Below are positions 1-6,138 of a stretch of 6,789 nucleotides of DNA, piece by piece. The notes below the pieces were generated by a model. The model was given only the letters and a program-made list of their open reading frames with translations. It was not told the DNA's origin and made no database searches. The position numbers and the translations under genes were made by a program. This DNA comes from Paracoccaceae bacterium. GTDB lineage: Bacteria; Pseudomonadota; Alphaproteobacteria; Rhodobacterales; Rhodobacteraceae. The stretch covers positions 3,517 through 10,305 of the forward strand of contig NVSA01000068.1 of the NCBI GenBank assembly GCA_002401045.1. Direction: 5' to 3'. Each line of letters starts with the position of its first letter. The stretch's first letter is position 1.

Positions 1-290
1 CTCGCGCCTTCGGTGAGGGCGGTCGCACAATTGGTTAAAGCGGGGCCATGTGTGATTGTAGCGGTTCCAACCTCACCAGAAACATGTGTCCAGGCGAGTG
101 CCATAAGGACAGAATTTCCTTCATGCGTGGCGGGGATAAAACGACCGCTACAGCCTCGAACAAAATGATCTGCCACAAAGAGATTGGCGTCGCCGACCAG
201 TCCGAACATTACGCTAACGCCGTTGTCATGGACGGCTTCCGCGATTGCTTGATGTGTAAAGCTACGGTCGGGTTGTTTTGCGGCTGGCAT
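1..290 (-). CDS. Thiamine-diphosphate-dependent enzyme, N-terminal fragment (acetolactate synthase/decarboxylase-like), cut by the window edge
   Basis: Reading the minus strand from the ATG at 290-288 gives 96 open codons that run off the left edge, so the C-terminal part is missing. The fragment matches the N-terminal pyrimidine-binding domain of ThDP enzymes. It has a start like FGLVGDAN (about residues 29-36), then ATHEGNSVLMA (about 54-64) with Glu57 at the place of the glutamate that activates the cofactor, then THGPALTN and ALTEGA near the edge. An in-frame TAG lies nine bases upstream of the ATG, so no longer start is possible. An AGGA at 301-298 serves as ribosome binding site. The substrate cannot be told: acetolactate synthase-like, benzoylformate decarboxylase-like and sulfopyruvate decarboxylase-like members share this domain. 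It is divergent from the Lrp-type gene, which may control it. The family call is firm; the specific function is open. Confidence 0.85.
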   Translation of the reverse strand, partial: MPAAKQPDRSFTHQAIAEAVHDNGVSVMFGLVGDANLFVADHFVRGCSGRFIPATHEGNSVLMALAWTHVSGEVGTATITHGPALTNCATALTEGA

Positions 291-377
291 GTTTGGATCC
301 TATCTGTTCGTTTTGTTAGAACTATCATGGCATCTCTGCAAAACGTGTGCATTCTGCCCCCATATACACTATTTTAT

Positions 378-392
378 TGCATGTAAGATGCA
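378..392. promoter_or_regulatory. 15-bp dyad, possible Lrp-type operator
   Basis: TGCAT and ATGCA flank a 5-bp centre, giving a 15-bp dyad in the AT-rich gap between the divergent ThDP gene and the Lrp-type gene. Lrp/AsnC proteins commonly bind degenerate sites of about 15 bp with dyad symmetry, often in front of their own gene and of a divergent target. Nearby, GCGTA occurs twice (410-414 and 421-425) around ATATAT. The arms are short, so chance is possible. Confidence 0.3.
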
Positions 393-456
393 TATATGGT
401 TAATTTTGCGCGTAATATATGCGTAGATGGTTGTGCGTATGCAAATGAGGCCCGAT

Positions 457-936
457 ATGAAACTAGATTCTTTTGATAAGTTACTTCTCAATGCGCTCCA
501 AAAAGATGGTGCGCTAACAAACGCTGAACTTTCGAAAACGGTCAATTTATCGGCATCTCAATGTTCACGTCGAAGAGTGGCGCTGGAGTCCGCAGGGATC
601 ATCAAAGGCTATGTGGCGCGCCTAGATGCGTCGCGCCTAGGTTTCGGAATTCGAGCCATTGTAAGGGTTAATCTTCGCAATCACACCAAAGATACGGATG
701 TTAATTTTGCAAGATGGGTTGAGCTTCAACCAGAAATACAATTAGCTTTTTCGGTGTCGGGGGACACAGATTATATACTACATGTTAGAACTTTTGATCT
801 TGATAGTTTTTCTAATTTCTTGCATGAAAAATTGCTCGTCCAGTCACATGTGCAGCAAGTCCGTTCAGACATTGTCCTGAAATCAACTAAAGATAGCTCG
901 CTCCTTGATATTGAAAGTGTATCCTTGAGGTCGTGA
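457..936 (+). CDS. Lrp/AsnC family transcriptional regulator
   Basis: The 159-residue product has the normal length and layout of this family. A winged helix-turn-helix covers roughly residues 4-50 (LTNAELSKTVNLSASQCSRR, with the typical SxSQCSRRR recognition helix). A ligand-binding RAM domain covers roughly 65-145, including the characteristic FSVSGDTDYILHV strand. Such proteins are octameric or dimeric DNA-binding regulators that sense amino acids or related metabolites. The ATG at 457 is chosen because GAGG (447-450) lies six bases before it and MKLDSFDK is a typical family start. In-frame ATGs at 427, 439 and 445 exist but have no comparable ribosome binding site. It is transcribed away from the ThDP enzyme gene, which suggests that gene as a target, and convergently with pobA. 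The effector is unknown. The gene looks richer in A/T codons than the dehydrogenase and permease genes, by eye only. Confidence 0.9.
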   Translation: MKLDSFDKLLLNALQKDGALTNAELSKTVNLSASQCSRRRVALESAGIIKGYVARLDASRLGFGIRAIVRVNLRNHTKDTDVNFARWVELQPEIQLAFSVSGDTDYILHVRTFDLDSFSNFLHEKLLVQSHVQQVRSDIVLKSTKDSSLLDIESVSLRS

Positions 937-955
937 ACCTATCACGGTTTGGCAC

Positions 956-991
956 CTCTCCTTTAATCGCATATTATGGACTAAAGGAGAG
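956..991. repeat. Perfect 10-bp inverted repeat between convergent genes, possible bidirectional terminator
   Basis: CTCTCCTTTA (956-965) and TAAAGGAGAG (982-991) are perfect reverse complements around a 16-base loop. The element lies between the 3' end of the Lrp-type gene and the 3' end of pobA, where a bidirectional terminator is expected. No T-run follows the stem on either strand, so it is not a textbook intrinsic terminator. A smaller hairpin, CGTGA/TCACG (932-936 and 942-946), overlaps the Lrp-type stop codon. Confidence 0.4.
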
Positions 992-1015
992 TATACATGA
1001 GAAGGAGCGCTGAGG

Positions 1016-2196
1016 TTATTCCAGCGGTAAGCCTACGTAGTTTTCGGCCAAGTCGCGTGAGGCGGTCTCAGAACTGGAGATGTGGTCGAATTCTGCGCGT
1101 TGCATACGGTTTTCAAAGTCGCTGTTTTGCGGGAATTTGTGCAACATTTTCGACATAGACCAAGAGAAACGCTCGACTTTCCAGACCCGTTTCAGGCAGG
1201 TTTGTGAATAGGTTTCTAGGTGTGTGCTGTTGTTTGATTTGTAATCTTCAATCAAGGCGCGTGACAAAAGTTGTACGTCGGCGATTGCAAGGTTTAGACC
1301 CTTAGCACCTGTAGGTGGTACGATGTGGGCGCTATCGCCTGCTAGGAATAGGTTGCCGTGGCGCATGGGTTCGGTGACGAAACTGCGCAGAGGGGCGATT
1401 GATTTCTCAAAGCTGTCGCCTGTTTGCAAGTGCTGGGCGTTTTCTTCGCCCATGCGGGTTTTGAATTCATCCCAGAACCGTGCATCTGACCAGTCTTCTA
1501 TTTTGTCGTCTAGCGAACATTGGATATAGTAGCGACTGCGGGTTTCTGAACGCATAGACGACAACGCAAATCCGTTTTCGTGGTGGGCGTAGATAAGTTC
1601 ATGGGACATAGGGGGCTTTTCGACCAAAATGCCCAACCAGCCAAAGGGGTAGACCCGTTCGAATGTTTTTAAGATGTTGGCAGGGATGGCTTGGCGTGAA
1701 GGGCCGTGGAAGCCGTCGCACCCTGCGATGTAATCACATTCAATGATATGGTCTTGGCCGTCTTTTGAATAGTGAACCTGTGGTTTGTCAGATGTCACTT
1801 CAGTGGGGGTGCGTCTTCGGCAGAGAAAATGATCTCGGCACCTTGTTCTAGGCGTTTTTCAATCAGGTCTTTGGTAATTTCGGTTTGGCCGTAAACCATG
1901 ACTTGTTTGCCTGTAAGACCTTTTAGATCAATACGGTGTCGCTCGTCGTTAAAGGCCAATTCGAACCCGTCGTGGGGAATGCCTTCGGCGTGCATACGCT
2001 CCGAGACACCTGCATCTTCAAGGGCTTGAACTGATCCCCATTCCAAAACGCCAGCACGCACGCGCGCTTCAATACGGGCACGGGTTTGACGATCCAGAAT
2101 GATACTTTCAATGCCTGCATTGTGCAAAAGCTGTGATAGCAACAGACCCGCAGGTCCTGATCCGATGATGCAAACTTGTGTTTTCTTGAGTGTCAT
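1016..2196 (-). pseudogene. pobA: 4-hydroxybenzoate 3-monooxygenase (PobA), interrupted by a single-base frameshift
   Basis: PobA is an FAD enzyme that uses NAD(P)H and O2 to turn 4-hydroxybenzoate into protocatechuate. The 5' part (2196-1795, 133 codons) carries the FAD-binding GSGPAG (residues 12-17) and ends in a premature TGA. The rest (1798-1016, 260 codons) continues in another frame. Adding one C to the five-C run at 1809-1805 joins them into 393 residues, against 394 remembered for Pseudomonas PobA. The joined protein has IAGCDG (157-162) and AGDSAHIVPPTGAKGLN. With a constant offset of +2, all residues known as catalytic or substrate-binding in the Pseudomonas enzyme are kept: Tyr203, Ser214, Arg216, Tyr224, Pro295, Asn302, Tyr387. 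GGGAG (2208-2204) is the ribosome binding site. The break is a recent mutation, a switchable tract or a base-calling error. The second piece could start at the overlapping GTG (1798), but a split flavin domain would probably be inactive. Confidence 0.92.
1805..1809 (-). other. Frameshift site in pobA (run of five C)
   Basis: On the coding strand the codons read GCA CCC CCA CTG AAG TGA. One more C gives GCA CCC CCC ACT GAA GTG ACA, which runs straight into the downstream PobA frame. The stop TGA and the downstream GTG overlap as GTGA (1798-1795). Nothing resembling a good -1 slippery heptamer is present: the seven bases are ACCCCCA, in which the P-site tRNA would mispair after slipping. Confidence 0.8.
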
Positions 2197-2217
2197 AGCG
2201 CTTCTCCCGATTTAACT

Positions 2218-2246
2218 TATAGAACTAAACTAGCATATAATGTTAA
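2218..2246 (-). promoter_or_regulatory. Candidate pobA promoter
   Basis: On the minus strand TTAACA (2246-2241) is followed after 17 bases by TCTATA (2223-2218). This would start transcription a few bases before the GGGAG ribosome binding site, leaving a short leader. TATAAG at 2221-2216 is an alternative -10 with a 19-base spacer. The -35 hexamer lies inside the proximal copy of the direct repeat, as for an activator that touches RNA polymerase. This is a pattern match only. Confidence 0.35.
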
Positions 2247-2267
2247 ATCAATGCACATAATGACAAA
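2233..2267. repeat. Direct repeat with 20-bp period, candidate PobR operator
   Basis: The pattern GCANATAATGNNAAA occurs at 2233-2247 and again at 2253-2267, with 12 of 15 positions identical and a period of 20 bp, about two helical turns. AraC-family activators typically bind two direct half-sites about 21 bp apart. One copy overlaps the candidate -35 of pobA and the other overlaps the candidate -35 of the regulator gene. This would suit activation of pobA together with self-repression. AT-rich sequence raises the chance of coincidence. Confidence 0.45.
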
Positions 2268-2280
2268 CTTATGGTACAAT
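2252..2280 (+). promoter_or_regulatory. Candidate promoter of the AraC-family regulator gene
   Basis: TGCACA (2252-2257) and TACAAT (2275-2280) are spaced by 17 bases. The -10 is good (5 of 6) and the -35 is weak. Transcription would start near 2287, which leaves a leader of about 30 bases before the ATG at 2318 and almost none before the TTG at 2291. Confidence 0.35.
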
Positions 2281-2317
2281 CCGATCAAACTTGGCAACAT
2301 ACGCCAGAAAGTATGAT

Positions 2318-3193
2318 ATGACAGAGCTGGTCCCGATTTATGCGCTTTATGGCGAATACCTAGAAGAACACCATGAGGATGTTTTGCATTTTGAGGCAAT
2401 TCGGGATCGCAGTGCGAAATATAATTGGTCAATCCTGCCCCATAAGCATGACATGCTTTGGCAGTTCTTCTACCTTCAAAACGCAGGTATCAGGATGTAT
2501 TTGGATGGTTGGGAACATATGATAACCGAGCCTGTCTTAGTTTCTGTCCCCCCGCTTTTTGTGCATGGATTTCAGTTTCCTGATGATGTGATTGGCGGCG
2601 TGATTAGTGTACGGGCATCGGTGGTGTCCCAGATGTTGCCTGATCTTGTGGGCGGCGGGAATTTGAGTGATCGCATTGTGATTATGTCGCAAAACACGCC
2701 TGATTTTAAGGCTTGCATGAACGCTTATGACACGATCAAAACGGGCTTTAAGGTCTACGATCAGCTTAGAAATATCTCGTTAGAGACCAACCTAAAGGCG
2801 CTGTCGTTGGCCGTTTTACGCCATGAGCAAAGGAATATACAGGTAGATAGCGCGCACCGAAAAGTGCAAGAGGATGATCTGTTGCGGCGGTTTTGTGATT
2901 TGATTGAAAACAACTATACCGCCAATTGGTCGTCGGCGGATTATGCCCGTGCCTTGGGGATTTCCACCGTTCAGCTGAACCGTAAATCTGCGGCGGGTTT
3001 AGGCGTGTCGCCGCAGCGGTTTTTGACCAAGCGCAGGATATTAGAGGCCAAGCGTTTGTTGAAATTCACCCAGCTATCTATCACCGAAATCAGCCAACGA
3101 TTGGGCTATGCGGATCCGTCGTATTATTGTCGGTTATTTAAAAAACATGTGGGACAAACACCATCGCATTTTCGGCAGGCACATGAAAGTTAA
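2318..3193 (+). CDS. pobR: AraC/XylS family regulator, probable PobR activator of pobA
   Basis: The product has 291 residues. The N-terminal part (about 1-170) is a cupin-like effector-binding and dimerisation region, with LPHKHDMLWQFFYL resembling the sugar- or aromatic-sensing arm of this family. The C-terminal part (about 195-288) is the double helix-turn-helix: ALGISTVQLNRK for the first, and SITEISQRLGYADPSYYCR followed by LFKKHVGQTPSHFR for the second, which is the AraC signature. It is divergent from pobA with a gap of about 120 bases, the usual arrangement of AraC-type PobR proteins that activate pobA with 4-hydroxybenzoate. The start at 2318 is preferred over an in-frame TTG at 2291, because MTELVPIYALYGE is a natural family start and the candidate promoter sits too close to the TTG; only a weak AGAAAG lies upstream. 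The family is certain; the effector is inferred from position. Confidence 0.85.
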   Translation: MTELVPIYALYGEYLEEHHEDVLHFEAIRDRSAKYNWSILPHKHDMLWQFFYLQNAGIRMYLDGWEHMITEPVLVSVPPLFVHGFQFPDDVIGGVISVRASVVSQMLPDLVGGGNLSDRIVIMSQNTPDFKACMNAYDTIKTGFKVYDQLRNISLETNLKALSLAVLRHEQRNIQVDSAHRKVQEDDLLRRFCDLIENNYTANWSSADYARALGISTVQLNRKSAAGLGVSPQRFLTKRRILEAKRLLKFTQLSITEISQRLGYADPSYYCRLFKKHVGQTPSHFRQAHES

Positions 3194-3227
3194 GCTGGGG
3201 CTTGCTAAGGTTAAGTGAGTTGTAGAG

Positions 3228-3265
3228 GCGAATCGTTTTATGTAGTATACATCCTAAATATTCGC
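3228..3265. promoter_or_regulatory. Nested dyad upstream of the AcoR-like gene, possible operator
   Basis: An inner dyad ATGTA-GTA-TACAT (3240-3252) sits almost centrally inside an outer pair GCGAAT (3228-3233) and ATTCGC (3260-3265). It lies 20-60 bases before the start codon of the AcoR-like gene. Fis-type helix-turn-helix proteins of this class bind dyads such as TGT-ACA, and TyrR boxes are TGTAAA-N6-TTTACA. A weak promoter match, TTGTAG (3220-3225) and TAGTAT (3243-3248), overlaps it, which would suit self-repression. Confidence 0.35.
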
Positions 3266-3287
3266 AGACAGGGGGTGGGAGGCCGTC

Positions 3288-5030
3288 ATGCAACATTCTG
3301 CCAGTCCAATGTCAACTATTCGTCGGGCGCTTATTACAAAGGGTGACAGACCATCGTGGCTGAACAATGGTTTGGCTGCTTCGTGGCGTAGGTGCGCCGA
3401 TCACGGGTTGCGGTATGACGGCAGTGCGCCGCTTGAGTTGTTATCGACACATTCGTTTAAGAATGAATTGACGCGTAACCGTGCTTTGGTTGCGGCGGCG
3501 GATCATGCAATGAATGAAGTTGCCAATACGCTTAATGGCTTGGAATTTGGCATCATGTTGACCGATAAAACGGGGGTGGTTCTAGACAGTCGGATGCACC
3601 GCACGCCTTATTTGCGCAAAGTGATGCGCCCTGGCCTGGATTTGTCGGAAAAAACGGTCGGCACCAGTGCAATGTCGGTGGTGATTTCGACCCAAAGCGG
3701 TGCCGAAGTAATCGGGGACGCGCATTACTTCAATAATCTTAGCCATTTGAAATGTGTTGCCTCGCCTGTGTTTGGTACTGACGGTACGCTGGCGGGGATT
3801 TTGAATATTACCGCCACATCGCAAATGCCGCAAGAAATTGTCAGGCAAGTTTTGAATGAAACGGCGCGTGATATTGAAATCACGCTGGTTAAATCACTGA
3901 GTGATAATTTTGTACGGTTTGGCTATGGCGCGAACAGCTCATCCATTGACGGGGTGCTGGCGTTTGGCCCCGATGGTGAAGTTTTGGGCGCTAATTCTTG
4001 TGCGTTGAACATGCTGGGGCTGTCTGAGATTACGCCGCAATCGGCGCAGTTTTCTGATCTGTTTAATGCCCAGTTTGGTGATGTGATTTCGGGTGGGCAT
4101 GTGGGTCGTAAACTGTCGATTTTGAACACAGATGCAAGACAACAGGTCACGTTGCGTGAAGTGTCGCGTGCGCGTGATATAAAAGCGGTCATTGTCCAGA
4201 ATGATACCCCCAAGCCTGTGACTTTTGGTGATACGACATTAGAGCAGGATTTGACCAATAGCATTGATGCGATGAACGCTTATTTGCCTGTGTTGTTGTG
4301 CGGTGCATCTGGCACAGGAAAATCGCTGGCCGCGCAGTGGTTGCATAAGCAAAGTAGCGGGTCACATCTGGAAAGTGTCGAGATCAATTGCGGGGCGATA
4401 TCCCCCGATAGTTTGCAAGAGGTTTTCGAGCACCTGTATTCGGGAACGCCGATTGGGTGCTATTATATTCGCGATCTGGATTTGTTGTGCCAAAGGGATC
4501 AATCACGTTTGGCGCGTTTCATTGAAAGCAAGCCTGATGTGGCGATTATTTGTTCTAGTCGCGCGTCTTTGCAGATGGCAGACCAAAGCGTGTTGCGCGA
4601 AGATTTATATTACTTGTTGCGTCCAAGCATGGTGACATTGCCTGCGCTTTGTAATCGCGGACAAGCCCAACAGTTGATTAAGAAGCTACTGAAACGGGGA
4701 CTGTCTAGGCGGCGTATCTCTGTGAATGTTTATAACGCGATGTATAGCTATAGCTGGCCTGGAAATATTCGTGAATTGATTGCTTGTATCGATCAAATTG
4801 CAGCGAGTTGTGTACTGGGAAAAACGGTGACGTTAAAGCATATCAGGCCGTTGATTAGCGCGCCGATTGCATTGCCCACATTGGAGACGGATACGCGGCT
4901 GGATCAGATGCAGAGTTTTGCAATTGACCAAGCGCTGGCGTTTTGTAACGGCAACAGATCGGCGGCTGCAAAACGGTTGGGGATCAGCCGCGCGACGCTA
5001 CATCGTAAGCTAAAAGCGCGGCTGAGTTAG
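3288..5030 (+). CDS. AcoR-like GAF/AAA+/Fis-type transcriptional regulator with a degenerate sigma-54 domain
   Basis: The 580-residue protein has a GAF sensor domain at about 73-200 (EFGIMLTDKTGVVLDSR, LSEKTVGTSAMSVV, CVASPVFGTDGTLAGILNIT). A PAS-like part follows at about 218-300, an AAA+ domain at about 310-500 and a Fis-type helix-turn-helix at about 543-578 (GNRSAAAKRLGISRATLHRK). This is the AcoR layout. Walker A is GASGTGKS (339-346) and WPGNIREL (490-497) is kept. The GAFTGA loop that contacts sigma-54 is missing, Walker B reads YYIRDLD without the acidic D-E pair, and LYYLLR replaces the usual LYYRLN. The protein probably does not drive sigma-54 promoters and may act through sigma-70, as the GAFTGA-less TyrR does. 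GGGAGG (3277-3282) lies five bases before the ATG, so the start is well supported. It converges with the aryl-alcohol dehydrogenase gene with a 6-base gap; that gene is a plausible target. The effector is unknown. Confidence 0.85.
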   Translation: MQHSASPMSTIRRALITKGDRPSWLNNGLAASWRRCADHGLRYDGSAPLELLSTHSFKNELTRNRALVAAADHAMNEVANTLNGLEFGIMLTDKTGVVLDSRMHRTPYLRKVMRPGLDLSEKTVGTSAMSVVISTQSGAEVIGDAHYFNNLSHLKCVASPVFGTDGTLAGILNITATSQMPQEIVRQVLNETARDIEITLVKSLSDNFVRFGYGANSSSIDGVLAFGPDGEVLGANSCALNMLGLSEITPQSAQFSDLFNAQFGDVISGGHVGRKLSILNTDARQQVTLREVSRARDIKAVIVQNDTPKPVTFGDTTLEQDLTNSIDAMNAYLPVLLCGASGTGKSLAAQWLHKQSSGSHLESVEINCGAISPDSLQEVFEHLYSGTPIGCYYIRDLDLLCQRDQSRLARFIESKPDVAIICSSRASLQMADQSVLREDLYYLLRPSMVTLPALCNRGQAQQLIKKLLKRGLSRRRISVNVYNAMYSYSWPGNIRELIACIDQIAASCVLGKTVTLKHIRPLISAPIALPTLETDTRLDQMQSFAIDQALAFCNGNRSAAAKRLGISRATLHRKLKARLS

Positions 5031-5036
5031 GCTGTT

Positions 5037-6137
5037 CTAAGTATCAAACACAACGATTGGCTTGATGGCACTGCCTGATTTACTGTCAGCAATGGCTGTG
5101 TCTAGATCGCTGAACGGATAGGTTTTGATCAGTTTATCAAACGGGAATTTACCCTCCATATGCCAATCAATAAGTTTGTTGATAAAGGCAGATGCATCAT
5201 GGGCGTCGCCCTCAATAATGCCGCGAATACTGCGACCGTAAAGCAAGAACAGCGGGTTCACGGTGATGTTTAGATCGGGACTGACCCCTGCCAGCCAACC
5301 ACAAGTTCCGCGCGGTGCCAGCGCCATGACGGCCTGTTGCATAACGGTTGGAACGCCGCTGGTATCGAGTGCAAACATTACGCCGCCCTCGGTCAGGCTG
5401 GCGATTATTTCGAGTATATCGTCCGTTGCGCCGTTGATGATATCCGTCGCGCCTAATTCTTTTGCCAATGCAAGGCGTTCAGGAGCAACATCTACAGCAA
5501 TAATGCGGCGTGCGCCTGCAATTTTAGCCGCCATGATCGCGCTTAGGCCAACTGCGCCTGCACCAAAGACAGCAAAGTCAGAACCTTTTTCGACTTTTAG
5601 GGCATTAAGTACCGCACCCGCGCCTGTTTGAATGCCACAAGCCAGTGGCCCGAGCAGTTCGAGGGGCGCGTCTTTGCGGACTTTGACCACATTACGGTCG
5701 TAGCATATCGAATAGGTTGCCAAGGAGGATTGGCCAAAGAAACTGCCGCCCACCGCTTCGCCATCTTTGGAAATCGGCGAGCTGCCATCGGGGCGGTGGC
5801 CGCCAAAGCAGTAATCAAATGAGTTGTGGCAATAGGTTTGCTTGCCCGCCAGACAGCTGGGGCAGGTGCCGCAGTAATCATAGGTCATCACAACGTGATC
5901 GCCGACAGCAACGTTGGTGACTTTGGCACCAATTTTCTCAACAATGCCTGCGCCTTCGTGACCCAGTGCAATGGGGAGCGGGGCGGGGAGGACTTGGTTC
6001 ATCACCGAAATATCTGTGTGGCAAATGCCTGTGGCGATTGTGCGAACTAAAATTTCATTTTCGCGGGGTTCTTCGAGGTCGACCGTTTCAATGGCAAGTT
6101 TGCCAGTATGACGACAAATAGCGGATTCAATTTTCAT
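5037..6137 (-). CDS. Zinc-dependent NAD alcohol dehydrogenase, benzyl/aryl-alcohol type (XylB-like)
   Basis: The 366-residue protein is a medium-chain dehydrogenase of the same length as XylB. Catalytic zinc ligands are Cys39 (GICHTD), His60-Glu61 (GHEGAG) and Cys167 (GPLACGIQTGAGAVLNAL). Structural zinc ligands are Cys89, Cys92, Cys95 and Cys103. The Rossmann motif is GAGAVG (192-197), and Asp216 after the second strand points to NAD over NADP. SFFGQSSLATY, LELLGPL and GKFPFDKLIK are typical of the benzyl-alcohol branch, which oxidises aromatic alcohols to aldehydes. S-(hydroxymethyl)glutathione and other alcohol dehydrogenases are more distant alternatives. The ATG at 6137 is used because AGGA (6148-6145) lies seven bases before it and the sequence begins MKIESAI as in the family. 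An in-frame ATG at 6299 would run through the permease gene. It begins one base after the permease stop, so the two genes are one transcription unit, probably coupled in translation. Confidence 0.9.
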   Translation of the reverse strand: MKIESAICRHTGKLAIETVDLEEPRENEILVRTIATGICHTDISVMNQVLPAPLPIALGHEGAGIVEKIGAKVTNVAVGDHVVMTYDYCGTCPSCLAGKQTYCHNSFDYCFGGHRPDGSSPISKDGEAVGGSFFGQSSLATYSICYDRNVVKVRKDAPLELLGPLACGIQTGAGAVLNALKVEKGSDFAVFGAGAVGLSAIMAAKIAGARRIIAVDVAPERLALAKELGATDIINGATDDILEIIASLTEGGVMFALDTSGVPTVMQQAVMALAPRGTCGWLAGVSPDLNITVNPLFLLYGRSIRGIIEGDAHDASAFINKLIDWHMEGKFPFDKLIKTYPFSDLDTAIADSKSGSAIKPIVVFDT

Positions 6138-6138
6138 A

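Noticed and set aside
48..386. Plus-strand open frame of 112 codons at the left end
   Set aside because: It overlaps the clear ThDP-enzyme fragment on the other strand, has no family likeness and lacks a ribosome binding site.
617..642. CGCGCCTAG repeated twice close together
   Set aside because: It lies inside the Lrp-type coding region and is explained by the repeated codons for Ala/Ser-Arg-Leu.
950..966. TGGCAC resembling the -24 part of a sigma-54 promoter
   Set aside because: There is no GC at the required -12 distance; the bases there are TT.
997..1158. 53-codon plus-strand frame with a strong ribosome binding site
   Set aside because: Most of it is antisense to the conserved PobA C-terminus and the translation resembles nothing known. 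It is kept only as a finding, not as a gene.
1799..1812. Programmed -1 ribosomal frameshifting in pobA
   Set aside because: ACCCCCA does not allow good re-pairing of the P-site tRNA, no stimulatory structure was noticed, and PobA is not known to use recoding. A one-base indel is simpler.
3192..3203. AAGC/GCTT hairpin just after the AraC-type stop codon
   Set aside because: The stem has only four pairs and no T-run follows, so it is too weak to call a terminator.
3923..4264. Minus-strand open frames inside the AcoR-like gene, and similar frames opposite the dehydrogenase and permease
   Set aside because: They are shadows of well-supported coding regions, without ribosome binding sites or recognisable domains.
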